Positions 15,661 to 23,524 of a stretch of DNA of 41,384 nucleotides are shown piece by piece. Every line of letters begins with the position of its first letter. Position 1 is the stretch's first letter. This DNA is from an uncultured Faecalibacterium sp. GTDB taxonomy: Bacteria > Bacillota > Clostridia > Oscillospirales > Ruminococcaceae. The stretch covers positions 1-41,384 of the forward strand of contig CAKSZU010000007.1 in assembly GCA_934526125.1 (NCBI GenBank). The letters run 5' to 3'. The notes below the pieces were generated by a model. It did no database searches. It worked only from the letters and a program-made list of their open reading frames with translations, and was not told where the DNA came from. A program made the translations under genes and the position numbers.

Positions 15661-15899
15661 CTCCTTTCCATGGAATGGGCCGGAGTGAAGCGGCGTTTAC
15701 AGGATATCATAGATTCCGACAAAAAGCAATTTTACATTTCCGCCCGTTTTTTTACCTTTCTGCAGAACTTTTCCCGAAGCTTTTACCCAGGTTTTTCCTC
15801 GTTGTGGTTTCTCCGGTGCAGGGGAAACGGTACAATAAAGCCGTTCCCGAACGAATGGATCAGAGCCCGGGAGGGCTTTCAAAAGAGAGGAATTCTGGT

Positions 15900-17447
15900 A
15901 TGAAAGAGAACAAGATCACCCGCCGCAATTTTCTGAAAGTGGGCGCTGCGGCGTCTGCCGCCGGTCTGCTGACCGCTGCTCCCGTAGCCGCCAGCGCGGC
16001 CGCCCCGGCATCTTCCGCTGTGGAGGAAGATGAAAACTGCCTGTCGGCTCTGCTGGGCCGCCCCAAATATATTTTCCTGTTCATCGGTGACGGTATGGGC
16101 ACGGCCCAGATCCAGTCCGCCCGGTTCTACAAGGGCACCACCGAGAACAACGGCGCCGTCACCGAGGGCGAGCTGAGCTTCACCGCCTTCCCCGAGGTGG
16201 GCAGCGTGACCACCTACGACAGCACTTCCTTCTGCCCGGACTCCGCTTCCACGGCCACTTCCATCGCCACCGGCAACAAGACCGAGAGCGGCGTCATCAA
16301 TATGTGCCCCTGGACCCGGGATGTGCCCTATGAGACCATCGCCGAGAAGCTGCACAAGCAGAAGAATTATAAGGTCGGTGTGGTGTCCAGCGTCAACATC
16401 GACCACGCCACCCCTGCCGCTTTCTATGCCCACCAGAACAGCCGGAAGAACTATTATGAGATCGGCGTGGAGCTGGCAAACTCCGGGTTCGAGTACTTTG
16501 CAGGCGGCGAGTTCCAGAAGGCGAACGGCACCGGCACCGGCCCCAACAACCACGAAGTTGCTGCACAGGCCGGTTATAATGTGGTCACCACCCAGGCTGG
16601 TGCGGCTGCTCTGGCTGCCGGTGCAGGCAAGACTCTGATCATTGCCGAGAATCTGGCGGACGGCAAGGCCATGAACTATGCCATGGATGCCGCCGCGGGC
16701 GAGTGGCAGCTGACCGATTACGTCAAAAAGGGCATTGAGCTGCTGGACAACCGGAAAGGCTTCTTCCTGATGACCGAGTCCGGCAAAATCGACTGGGCCT
16801 GCCATGCCAACGATGCCGCCGCCTCCATCCACGATGTGCTGGAGATGAGCAACGCTGTGCAGGCTGCTGTGGATTTCTACAATGCCCGCCCCAACGAGAC
16901 CCTGATCCTGGTCACGGCCGACCACGAGACCGGCGGTATGGCCATCGGCTACAAGACCACCAACTATGACACCTTCCTGACCAACCTGGCCCACCAGAAG
17001 ATGTCCTACGCCAAGTTTGACTCCACCTGCGTACAGGGCTACATCGCCAACCAGACTCCTTTTGAGACGGCCATGGCGGATGTGAAGGCTTACTTCGGCC
17101 TGACCCTGCCCACCGACCCGGATGCCGCCAGTGCAGGAAAGCTGCTGCTGACCGACTACGAGGTAGAGAACCTCCGCACGGCCTATGAGCGCACCCTGAA
17201 GGTGGGCGCTTCCAGCCAGAAGGAGATGAGCCAGCAGGATTACGAGCTGTACGGCACCTACATCCCCTTCAGTATGGCAGTCTGCCACACCATCAACCAC
17301 AAGTCCGGCATGGACCACACCACTTATGCCCACACGGGTGCCATGGTCAACATCTACGCCATGGGCGTGGGTGCCGACAAGTTCCGCGGGGTGTTCGACA
17401 ACACCGAGATCTACCACAAGCTGGCAGAGCTGACGGATGTGAAGTAA
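15900..17447 (+). CDS. Alkaline phosphatase (PhoA family), exported
   Basis: A 515-residue phosphomonoesterase. Metal and catalytic residues are readable: Asp64 in FIGDGMG, nucleophile Ser115 in PDSASTAT, VNIDHATPAAFYAH, Glu in MTESGKIDWACHAND, Asp-His in VTADHETGG and a late His in HTGAMVNIY. The N-terminus has a twin-arginine-like signal (TRRNFLKVGAAASAAG) and an AxA-rich cleavage region around residues 28-36, so it should act outside the membrane to free phosphate. The ATG at 15900 follows GAGAGG; the longer open frame upstream has no ribosome site. A -10-like TACAAT lies at 15831, but no Pho box was recognised. A hairpin terminator follows. Confidence 0.92.
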   Translation: MKENKITRRNFLKVGAAASAAGLLTAAPVAASAAAPASSAVEEDENCLSALLGRPKYIFLFIGDGMGTAQIQSARFYKGTTENNGAVTEGELSFTAFPEVGSVTTYDSTSFCPDSASTATSIATGNKTESGVINMCPWTRDVPYETIAEKLHKQKNYKVGVVSSVNIDHATPAAFYAHQNSRKNYYEIGVELANSGFEYFAGGEFQKANGTGTGPNNHEVAAQAGYNVVTTQAGAAALAAGAGKTLIIAENLADGKAMNYAMDAAAGEWQLTDYVKKGIELLDNRKGFFLMTESGKIDWACHANDAAASIHDVLEMSNAVQAAVDFYNARPNETLILVTADHETGGMAIGYKTTNYDTFLTNLAHQKMSYAKFDSTCVQGYIANQTPFETAMADVKAYFGLTLPTDPDAASAGKLLLTDYEVENLRTAYERTLKVGASSQKEMSQQDYELYGTYIPFSMAVCHTINHKSGMDHTTYAHTGAMVNIYAMGVGADKFRGVFDNTEIYHKLAELTDVK

Positions 17448-17474
17448 CCTCCCTCTGATCGGAAACAGAATGCA

Positions 17475-17513
17475 ACAGAGCCGCAGACCCCGGAAAGGGA
17501 TCTGCGGCTCTGT
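17475..17513 (+). terminator. Terminator of the alkaline phosphatase gene
   Basis: A 13-base perfect outer stem (ACAGAGCCGCAGA with its complement, 17475-17487 and 17501-17513) lies 27 bases after the stop codon. The T tract is weak (CGTTTA). Confidence 0.65.
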
Positions 17514-17564
17514 CGTTTATGGGAAAGAGGTAAAAGAGTTTGTCGGAATCAGAAAACCGGGGGA

Positions 17565-18782
17565 TCAGAAGTCCACTTCGGTGTCATAGTAGCAGCACTT
17601 GAGCAGCTTTTCCATCTCTTCCTGGCTGGGCTGACGGGGGTTAGAACCGGTGCAGGCGTCTGCGATGGCGTTCTTTGCGATCTCAGGCAACCGCTCCAGG
17701 AACACTTCCTCCGGCACAAAGCCCTGCTCGGCGGGGTAGGAATCCGGGCCGTAGTGCTGGATGCAGTGGGGGATGTTCAAAGCGTCGTTCATGCCGCGCA
17801 GGTACTCAATGAGCAGCTTGACCTTCTCGTCGTCGTTGGCACCGCCCAGCTTCATCTCGTCGGCGATGACGCCATAGCGCTTCTTGGCCTCGGGGTCCTT
17901 GGCGTTGAAGGCGATGACCTTGGGCAGGTACATGGCGTTGGCGGCACCGTGGATGATGTGGGCACCGTAGTCTGCAAAGGCAGCGCCGGTCTTGTGGGCC
18001 ATGGAGTGGACGATGCCCAGCAGGGCGTTGGAGAACGCCATACCGGCCAGGCACTGGGCATTGTGCATGGAGTCGCGCTTGGACATATCGCCGTTATAGC
18101 TGTCCACCAGATCGCCCTGGATCATCCGGATGGCGAAGATGGCCAGCGGATCGGTGTAATCGCAGTGGGCGGTGGAGACATAGGCCTCAATGGCGTGGGT
18201 CATGGCGTCCATACCGGTGTGGGCCACCAGCTTCTTGGGCATGGTCTCGGCCAGGTCGGGGTCCACGATGGCCACGTCCGGGGTGATCTCGAAGTCAGCG
18301 ATGGGGTACTTGATGCCCTTCTGGTAATCGGTGATGATGGAGAAGGCGGTCACCTCGGTGGCAGTGCCGGAGGTGGAGGAGATGGCGCAGAAGTGTGCCT
18401 TGCGGCGCAGCGGCGGGATGCCGAACACCTTGCACATCTCCTCAAAGGTGATCTCGGGGTACTCGTACTTGATCCACATGGCCTTGGCTGCATCGATGGG
18501 AGAGCCGCCGCCCATGGCGATGATCCAGTCGGGCTCAAACTTCAGCATGGCCTCGGCACCGCGCATGACGGTCTCCACGGAAGGATCGGGTTCGATGCCC
18601 TCGAACAGCTCCACTTCCATGCCGGCTTCCTTCAGGTACTCAACAGCACGATCCAGGAAGCCGAAGCGCTTCATGGAGCCGCCGCCGACACAGATCATTG
18701 CCTTTTTGCCGGTGAAGGACTTCAGCGCTTCCAGAGCGCCCTTGCCATGGTACAGATCACGGGGCAAAGTAAAACGAGCCAT
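17565..18782 (-). CDS. Iron-containing alcohol dehydrogenase
   Basis: A 405-residue group III alcohol dehydrogenase that interconverts an aldehyde and an alcohol with NAD(P)H. The nucleotide site is MGGGSPIDAAKAM (about residues 90-102); the metal region includes HTGMDAMTHAIEAYVS, VHSMAHKTGA and HIIHGAANA, carrying the Asp/His iron ligands. It resembles clostridial butanol/ethanol dehydrogenases and the second half of AdhE. It is monocistronic, with a sigma-A promoter overlapped by a Rex-type operator, so it is likely induced when NADH is high. Exact substrate unknown. Confidence 0.93.
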   Translation of the reverse strand: MARFTLPRDLYHGKGALEALKSFTGKKAMICVGGGSMKRFGFLDRAVEYLKEAGMEVELFEGIEPDPSVETVMRGAEAMLKFEPDWIIAMGGGSPIDAAKAMWIKYEYPEITFEEMCKVFGIPPLRRKAHFCAISSTSGTATEVTAFSIITDYQKGIKYPIADFEITPDVAIVDPDLAETMPKKLVAHTGMDAMTHAIEAYVSTAHCDYTDPLAIFAIRMIQGDLVDSYNGDMSKRDSMHNAQCLAGMAFSNALLGIVHSMAHKTGAAFADYGAHIIHGAANAMYLPKVIAFNAKDPEAKKRYGVIADEMKLGGANDDEKVKLLIEYLRGMNDALNIPHCIQHYGPDSYPAEQGFVPEEVFLERLPEIAKNAIADACTGSNPRQPSQEEMEKLLKCCYYDTEVDF

Positions 18783-18840
18783 AATACAAAACCTCCAAAA
18801 TTATCACGGCACACGCAGCGCTGTGCCATATTTTATCATT

Positions 18841-18875
18841 ATGTTAATTATATAACAACTTGGAGATGGCTTCAA
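18841..18875 (-). promoter_or_regulatory. Alcohol dehydrogenase promoter overlapped by a Rex box
   Basis: Minus-strand TTGAAG (18870-18875), 17 bases, TATAAT (18847-18852). The 18 bases 18841-18858 read TTGTTATATAATTAACAT on the minus strand, matching the clostridial Rex consensus TTGTTAANNNNTTAACAA at 12 of 14 fixed positions and covering the -10 box. Rex represses fermentation genes when NAD+ exceeds NADH. Confidence 0.75.
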
Positions 18876-18962
18876 TTGACATACCGGGAGAAAAAGTCGT
18901 TCTATTTTGGGCGGTTTCCACAAGCAGTAGGATGCAACAGCTCCCCTGCCCTGAAAAAGCGC

Positions 18963-18999
18963 AAAAAAAACACCCCGAAGTCCTAAGACTTCGAGGTGC
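18963..18999 (-). terminator. Terminator of the tRNA-Asp/tRNA-Thr unit
   Basis: A 12-base stem (CACCTCGAAGTC with GACTTCGGGGTG on the minus strand, 18999-18971) with a 5-base loop, followed by eight T. It lies 7 bases after the tRNA-Thr CCA end. Confidence 0.9.
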
Positions 19000-19006
19000 T
19001 TGCCTT

Positions 19007-19082
<76 letters not shown>

Positions 19083-19085
19083 AAA

Positions 19086-19162
19086 TGGCGACCCGGATCG
19101 GGCTCGAACCGACGACCCCCAGCGTGACAGGCTGGTGCTCTAACCAACTGAGCTACCGGGCC
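19086..19162 (-). tRNA. tRNA-Asp (GTC)
   Basis: Acceptor GGCCCGG with CCGGGTC (one G-U pair), anticodon loop CTGTCAC (anticodon GTC), T loop TTCGAGC, encoded CCA end. Confidence 0.97.
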
Positions 19163-19216
19163 ATGATCGCTCAAGTTCATCGTTTCAGACGGCTGCTCAC
19201 CGCCGGAACATGCAAT

Positions 19217-19245
19217 ATTATACCGGAAGAACTGCGGCTTGTCAA
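19217..19245 (-). promoter_or_regulatory. Promoter of tRNA-Asp/tRNA-Thr
   Basis: Exact consensus: TTGACA (19240-19245), 17 bases, TATAAT (19217-19222) on the minus strand. Confidence 0.9.
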
Positions 19246-19320
19246 GTGCTGATCTGAAAAAATCTGCAAAAACTTCCGCAAAGGCAGACTTTATGCGCTG
19301 CAGCGGGGAAAAATGGGTAA

Positions 19321-19351
19321 AACAAAACCTCCGGAACGATTGCTCCGGAGG
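19321..19351 (-). terminator. Terminator of tRNA-Trp
   Basis: Minus-strand CCTCCGGA pairs with TCCGGAGG (19351-19344 with 19335-19328), followed by TTTTGTT. It lies 3 bases after the tRNA end. Confidence 0.88.
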
Positions 19352-19354
19352 TCA

Positions 19355-19430
19355 TGGCAGGGGTAGTAAGTCTCGAACTCACGGCACGCGGTTTTGGAGA
19401 CCGCTGCTCTACCAACTGAGCTATACCCCT
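19355..19430 (-). tRNA. tRNA-Trp (CCA)
   Basis: Acceptor AGGGGTA with TACCCCT, anticodon loop CTCCAAA (anticodon CCA), T loop TTCGAGA, encoded CCA end. It has its own promoter and terminator. Confidence 0.97.
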
Positions 19431-19462
19431 AAATCTATGCGGCATTCGCTGAACGCTTGCTT

Positions 19463-19491
19463 ATTATATAAGATTCGGCGCAAAATGTCAA
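19463..19491 (-). promoter_or_regulatory. Promoter of tRNA-Trp
   Basis: Exact consensus: TTGACA (19486-19491), 17 bases, TATAAT (19463-19468) on the minus strand. Confidence 0.9.
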
Positions 19492-19501
19492 GCATAAATT
19501 T

Positions 19502-19951
19502 TCAGTTTTTGGAGTTGCACCCGCAGCAGCCGTCGTTTTCGGCCGGGAGGCTCTGGGCCAGCTGCTCCAGCGTGACGCTGTCGATATACTGGTTGATGAC
19601 CTCATCCAGCCCGGTCCAGAAGGGCAGGGTGAAGCACTGCTCGGACATGGGGCACTCGTTGGTCTCGCTGCCAAGGCAGGGGATGGGGGCCACGCTGCCC
19701 TCAATGGCCCGCAGGATCTCGCCGGCGGTATAGTCGGCAGGGGCTTTGGTCAGGCGGTAGCCGCCCTGGCTGCCCCGCTCGCTTTTCACAAGCCCCACCC
19801 GGGCCAGCGGGGTGACGATCTGCTCCAGATATTTCAGGCTCAGGTTCTGCCGCTCGCTGATCTCCTTCAGCGAAACGGTGGTGCCCGGTGCATAGCGGGC
19901 AAGCTCTGCCATCAGCCGCAGGGCATAGCGGCTCTTTGTGGAAAATTTCAT
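19502..19951 (-). CDS. Rrf2/IscR-family Fe-S regulator
   Basis: A 149-residue winged-helix regulator of the Rrf2 family. The N-terminal MKFSTKSRYALRLMAELA, the recognition region LSLKYLEQIVTPLARVGLV and the wing SERGSQGGYRL are diagnostic. Three cysteines, C92, C100 and C106 (C-x7-C-x5-C), match the cluster-binding cysteines of Firmicutes IscR-type members, and the protein ends with an extra CCGC motif. It sits upstream of, and divergent from, the rhodanese-iscS-iscU genes, so control of Fe-S assembly and of itself is likely. A 17-bp palindrome overlaps its own -10 box. Confidence 0.92.
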   Translation of the reverse strand: MKFSTKSRYALRLMAELARYAPGTTVSLKEISERQNLSLKYLEQIVTPLARVGLVKSERGSQGGYRLTKAPADYTAGEILRAIEGSVAPIPCLGSETNECPMSEQCFTLPFWTGLDEVINQYIDSVTLEQLAQSLPAENDGCCGCNSKN

Positions 19952-19964
19952 GGTAGTCTCTCCT

Positions 19965-20005
19965 TACTGATACTATCAGTATACCACGGACCCGGGGTTT
20001 TGCAA
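19965..20005 (-). promoter_or_regulatory. Promoter and palindromic operator of the Rrf2 gene
   Basis: Minus-strand TTGCAA (20000-20005), 16 bases, TATACT (19978-19983). The perfect palindrome TACTGATA-C-TATCAGTA (19965-19981) overlaps the -10 box and lies 14 bases before the ATG, ideal for autorepression. Confidence 0.75.
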
Positions 20006-20089
20006 AGCGAAAACACAGCTTTCTCTTGCCGAAACAAAAAACCTCTGTTATCATATAATAGAGAAATTATCGGATCAGGAGATGAGAGA

Positions 20090-20413
20090 ATGGTTGAGAA
20101 GATCAGTGCCGCCGAGGCCATCCGCCTGCTGGATGCCTGCAAGGCAGTGGCGGTGGACGTCCGGGAGCCGGACGAATACGCGGTGGGGCACATCCCCGGT
20201 GCAAAGCTGCTGCCTTTGGGGGACGTGGTGACCCGCGCCGCCGAAGTGCTGCCCGACCGGGAGGCAGCGTATCTGGTCTACTGCCGCACCGGACGCCGCA
20301 GCGCCGATGCCGTGCAGAAGCTGGAAGCACAGGGCTACACCCACCTGAAGGATCTGGGCGGCATCCTGAGCTGGCCGTATGAGATCGAGGGCGATTTTGA
20401 GGGGCATTTCTGA
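20090..20413 (+). CDS. Single-domain rhodanese
   Basis: A 107-residue rhodanese with the active-site loop CRTGRR, Cys65, that would carry a persulfide; the DVREPDEYAVGHIPGA segment is the family signature. It probably moves sulfur for the nearby IscS/IscU system. The ATG at 20090 follows AGGAGA. A perfect TATAAT (20054-20059) lies 30 bases before it. The stop overlaps the next start as TGATG. Confidence 0.92.
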   Translation: MVEKISAAEAIRLLDACKAVAVDVREPDEYAVGHIPGAKLLPLGDVVTRAAEVLPDREAAYLVYCRTGRRSADAVQKLEAQGYTHLKDLGGILSWPYEIEGDFEGHF

Positions 20414-20841
20414 TGTTTGAAGCAAAGGAGTTCGCGGGCAGCCACTGCGGCTGCCGTTACCAGCAGGATTACCGGCCCACCCTGGGGCGGGATGGGAAAA
20501 AAGAATCCGGTACGCTGGAGGTCATCAAGTTCTATTATGATGGTGCCATCCGGTTCGAGCAGCACTGCTACGGAGAGGCGGCCACCTTCGTGTTCGGGGT
20601 GTGGGCGTCCGGGATGGACCCGGACGGCACCCTGCACTGGGCACTGCCGGACCGCCGGAAGAGCTATTATGATGAGGAGTATCTGCCCAGAAAGCTGGAC
20701 CGGGTGGACGAAGCAGGAAATCTCTACTTCGACGGGAGCCCGTTTGCCTGGAAACTGGCGGATGATTTTGCCGAGGACAAGCGCTGGGGCTACCCCAAGT
20801 GGAAGGTCGCATTGGGAAAACTGATGGGAAAAGGCCGCTGA
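20413..20841 (+). CDS. Unknown protein coupled to rhodanese
   Basis: A 142-residue soluble protein I do not recognise. It starts within the stop of the rhodanese gene (TGATG), so it is probably translated with it. It is rich in aromatic and acidic residues (YYDGAIRFEQHCYGEA, SYYDEEYLPRKLDRVDE), lacks membrane segments, and has an early CGC pair at residues 12-14. Possible roles in sulfur or Fe-S chemistry rest only on its position between rhodanese and iscS. Confidence 0.75.
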   Translation: MFEAKEFAGSHCGCRYQQDYRPTLGRDGKKESGTLEVIKFYYDGAIRFEQHCYGEAATFVFGVWASGMDPDGTLHWALPDRRKSYYDEEYLPRKLDRVDEAGNLYFDGSPFAWKLADDFAEDKRWGYPKWKVALGKLMGKGR

Positions 20842-20895
20842 AAGGTCCCGGAATGCGGCAGTGCGCAAAATTCTGCGGAGTTCCTTGTATTCCGA

Positions 20896-20925
20896 TTGAC
20901 TTGCTAGGGAATGGTATGGTATACT
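20896..20925 (+). promoter_or_regulatory. Promoter of iscS-iscU
   Basis: TTGACT (20896-20901), 18 bases, TATACT (20920-20925), with a leader of about 75 bases before the iscS start. GTTCC/GGAAC (20926-20942) makes a small inverted repeat right after the -10. Confidence 0.65.
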
Positions 20926-21006
20926 GTTCCGGTCAAAAGGAACCATACCCGGGCATCTGTCCCGGATACAGACCGTAAATTCGTATTGCCAGAAAGGATA
21001 TTTCTC

Positions 21007-22224
21007 ATGGATATCAGCGAGAAAGTGGTTTATCTCGACAATGCCGCCACAACGGCCTGCGCCCCCGAGGTGCTGGCTGTCATGGTCGAGGCTCTGAGCG
21101 GAGCCTGCGGCAACCCCAGCAGCCATTACAGTGTGGGTTACGAGGCCAAGGAATTCGTGGACCAGGGCCGCGCACAGGTGGCAAAGGCCATCAACGCCAC
21201 TCCGGCCGAGATCTTCTTCACCGGCTGCGGCTCCGAGGCCGACAACTGGGCCGTGAAGGGCACCGCCTTCACCAAGGCCCGCCAGAACAAGAAGCACCTC
21301 ATCACCAGCGCTTTTGAGCATCACGCCATCATGCACAGCATGGCCGCTCTGGAGCGTCTGGGCTTTGAGGTCACCTATATCAAGCCCACCTCCGAGGGTT
21401 ATATCCGCCCCGAGGACGTGGAGGCCGCCATCCGTCCCGATACCGCACTGGTCAGCATCATGATGGCCAACAACGAGATCGGCACCATCCAGCCCATCAA
21501 GGAGATCGCTGAGATCGCCCACAAGCACGGCGTCTGGATGCACACCGATGCCGTTCAGGCCGTGGGTGCCATCCCCGTGGATGTCAAGGAGCTGGGCGTG
21601 GATATGCTGTCCATGAGCGCCCACAAGTTCAACGGCCCCAAGGGGATGGGCGCTCTGTACTGCAAGAAGGGCGTCTGGCCCCAGAACCTGATCGACGGCG
21701 GCAGCCAGGAGGCCCGCCACCGCGCCGGCACCGAGAACGTGGCCGGCATCGCCGGTATGGGCAAGGCTCTGGAGCTGGCCACCGGTCATCTGGAAGAGCG
21801 GATGGCCCATGAGAAGGAACTGCGGGATTATGTCATCGACCGCGTACTGAAGAACATCCCCGAGGCCCGTCTGAATGGCGGCGTGGAGCATCGTCTGCCC
21901 GGCAACGTGAACATCAGCTTCCCGGGCCTGGAGGGCGAGACCATCCTGCTGGATCTGGATATGCACAACATCTGCGCATCCACCGGTTCCGCCTGCAACT
22001 CCGACAGCCTGGACCCCAGCCATGTGCTGCTGAGCATCGGCGTACCGGAAGAGATCGGCCACGGTTCCATGCGGTTCACCTTTGGCCCGCAGAACACGAT
22101 GGAAGAAGCAAAATACCTCTGCGACGTGCTGGAGGAAGTGATCCCCCGCCGCCGTGCGATGAGTTGTATGTGGCTGCAGGGCCAGAACAAGGCCCGTCAG
22201 TTCAGCCTGAAGGGAGACAAATAA
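21007..22224 (+). CDS. iscS: Cysteine desulfurase
   Basis: A 405-residue PLP enzyme that takes sulfur from cysteine for Fe-S clusters. The PLP lysine is Lys207 in SAHKFNGPKG and the catalytic cysteine Cys330 in STGSACNSDS; both positions match E. coli IscS within two residues. The N-terminal YLDNAATTACAPEV is typical (NifS/IscS group I). The ATG at 21007 follows AAAGGA; the upstream 32 codons of open frame lie in the promoter. iscU starts one base after its stop. The C-terminal tail (MWLQGQNKARQ) is species specific. Confidence 0.96.
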   Translation: MDISEKVVYLDNAATTACAPEVLAVMVEALSGACGNPSSHYSVGYEAKEFVDQGRAQVAKAINATPAEIFFTGCGSEADNWAVKGTAFTKARQNKKHLITSAFEHHAIMHSMAALERLGFEVTYIKPTSEGYIRPEDVEAAIRPDTALVSIMMANNEIGTIQPIKEIAEIAHKHGVWMHTDAVQAVGAIPVDVKELGVDMLSMSAHKFNGPKGMGALYCKKGVWPQNLIDGGSQEARHRAGTENVAGIAGMGKALELATGHLEERMAHEKELRDYVIDRVLKNIPEARLNGGVEHRLPGNVNISFPGLEGETILLDLDMHNICASTGSACNSDSLDPSHVLLSIGVPEEIGHGSMRFTFGPQNTMEEAKYLCDVLEEVIPRRRAMSCMWLQGQNKARQFSLKGDK

Positions 22225-22225
22225 A

Positions 22226-22669
22226 ATGGCAAGTATGTATAGCGCAAAGGTCATGGAGCATTTCGCAAACCCCCACAACGTGGGTGAGATCCCCGACGCC
22301 AACGGCGTGGGCGAAGTCGGCAACCCCAAGTGCGGCGATATCATGCGCATGTACCTGAAGATCGAGAACAATGTCATCGTGGACGTCAAGTTCCTGACCT
22401 TCGGCTGCGGTGCTGCCATTGCCACCAGCAGCATGGCCACCGACCTCATCAAGGGCAAGACCATCGATGAGGCCCTGAAGCTGACCAACAAGGCCGTTGT
22501 CGAGGCTCTGGAAGGTCTGCCTCCCATCAAGGTCCACTGCTCTGTTCTGGCCGAGCAGGCTGTCAAGGCCGCTCTGTCCGACTACTACCGCCGTCAGGGC
22601 ATTGATCCGGAACCCATCGTGGGCAAGCTGGAAGAGGACTGCGACCACTGCGAGAGCTGCGGCAGCTGA
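22226..22669 (+). CDS. iscU: Fe-S cluster scaffold IscU/NifU-like
   Basis: A 147-residue scaffold protein. Cluster ligands are Cys36 (with Asp38) in GNPKCGDIM, Cys61 in FGCGAAIA and Cys105 in VHCSVLAEQ. The opening MYSAKVMEHFANPHNVGEI is the clostridial form. An acidic, cysteine-bearing tail, EEDCDHCESCGS, extends past the usual end and might bind metal. An in-frame ATG at 22235 is possible as start. It ends in a strong terminator. Confidence 0.95.
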   Translation: MASMYSAKVMEHFANPHNVGEIPDANGVGEVGNPKCGDIMRMYLKIENNVIVDVKFLTFGCGAAIATSSMATDLIKGKTIDEALKLTNKAVVEALEGLPPIKVHCSVLAEQAVKAALSDYYRRQGIDPEPIVGKLEEDCDHCESCGS

Positions 22670-22685
22670 ACCGGAAACTGAAAAA

Positions 22686-22716
22686 ACGGGCGGCCCCACC
22701 GGGGCTGCCCGTTTTT
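22686..22716. terminator. Bidirectional terminator between iscU and uridine kinase
   Basis: A 12-base stem, ACGGGC-G-GCCCC with its complement (22686-22697, 22701-22712), flanked by A and T runs so that it works on both strands. Confidence 0.93.
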
Positions 22717-22736
22717 GCGTAGAGCAGAGAGAATTT

Positions 22737-23366
22737 TCAGTGCAGGTTGGCCTTCTGGATCAGGCTGCGGATGTGGTGGACCAGCATCTCGATGGCGGGG
22801 CCGTTCTCGCCGCCGTTGGGGATGATGATGTCGGCGTTGCGCTTGCTGGGCTCCACAAAGGCTTCGTGCATGGGCTTGACCGTGGCGCGGTACTGGGCGA
22901 TGACGCTGTCCAGAGAGCGGCCGCGCTCCTTGACGTCCCGGAGGATGCGGCGGAGGATCCGCTCGTCGGCGTCGGTGTCCACATAGATCTTGTAATCGAA
23001 CAGGCGGCACAGCTCCGGCTCGGCCAGCGGCAGGATACCCTCCACGATCAGGACGGGGGCGGGCTCGATGTGCTGTACCTCGCTGCTGCGGTTGTGGTTG
23101 GCATAGTCATAGACCGGGCAGTCGATGGCGTGTCCGGCCTTCAGCTCCTTCAGGTGCTCGATGAGCAGGTCGTTGTCAAAGGCGTCCGGGTGATCGTAGT
23201 TGAGCTTGCAGCGTTCCTCAAAGGGCAGCTCGTCGTGGCGCTTGTAATAGCTGTCGTGGGAGATCAGCCGGACCTCGTCCTCCCCGAACCGCTCCTTGAG
23301 CCGGTAAGCCAGCGTGGTCTTGCCGCTGCCGGAGCCGCCTGCAATGCCGATGATCAGATTGTTCAT
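22737..23366 (-). CDS. udk: Uridine kinase
   Basis: A 209-residue P-loop kinase that phosphorylates uridine and cytidine for pyrimidine salvage. The ATP loop is GGSGSGKT (residues 10-17); SHDSYYK and NYDHPDAFD (about residues 56-64) form the nucleoside site, and VEGILPL is the Walker B region. Length and order match Udk. It has a GGGAGG ribosome site and converges on the iscU terminator. Confidence 0.95.
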   Translation of the reverse strand: MNNLIIGIAGGSGSGKTTLAYRLKERFGEDEVRLISHDSYYKRHDELPFEERCKLNYDHPDAFDNDLLIEHLKELKAGHAIDCPVYDYANHNRSSEVQHIEPAPVLIVEGILPLAEPELCRLFDYKIYVDTDADERILRRILRDVKERGRSLDSVIAQYRATVKPMHEAFVEPSKRNADIIIPNGGENGPAIEMLVHHIRSLIQKANLH

Positions 23367-23524
23367 GTTCCAAAATCCTCCCGCCTGTCGATTCCGGTAG
23401 AAAAACCGGTCGAAATAAGCTATAATAAGAAAAAGTCAGCGCAAGCTGTTCCACCGTTTCGTACTTATCATATCACAAATCCCCGGCTTTTGACAGAGCA
23501 ACCGGGGCTGTGGGAGGAAATTTG

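Noticed and set aside
20335..22566. Long minus-strand open frame opposite rhodanese, iscS and iscU (743 codons)
   Set aside because: It spans several well-supported genes and an intergenic promoter; its composition is that of a GC-rich antisense shadow.
22701..22720. Separate terminator for uridine kinase
   Set aside because: The same hairpin at 22686-22716 with A/T runs on both sides serves both genes.
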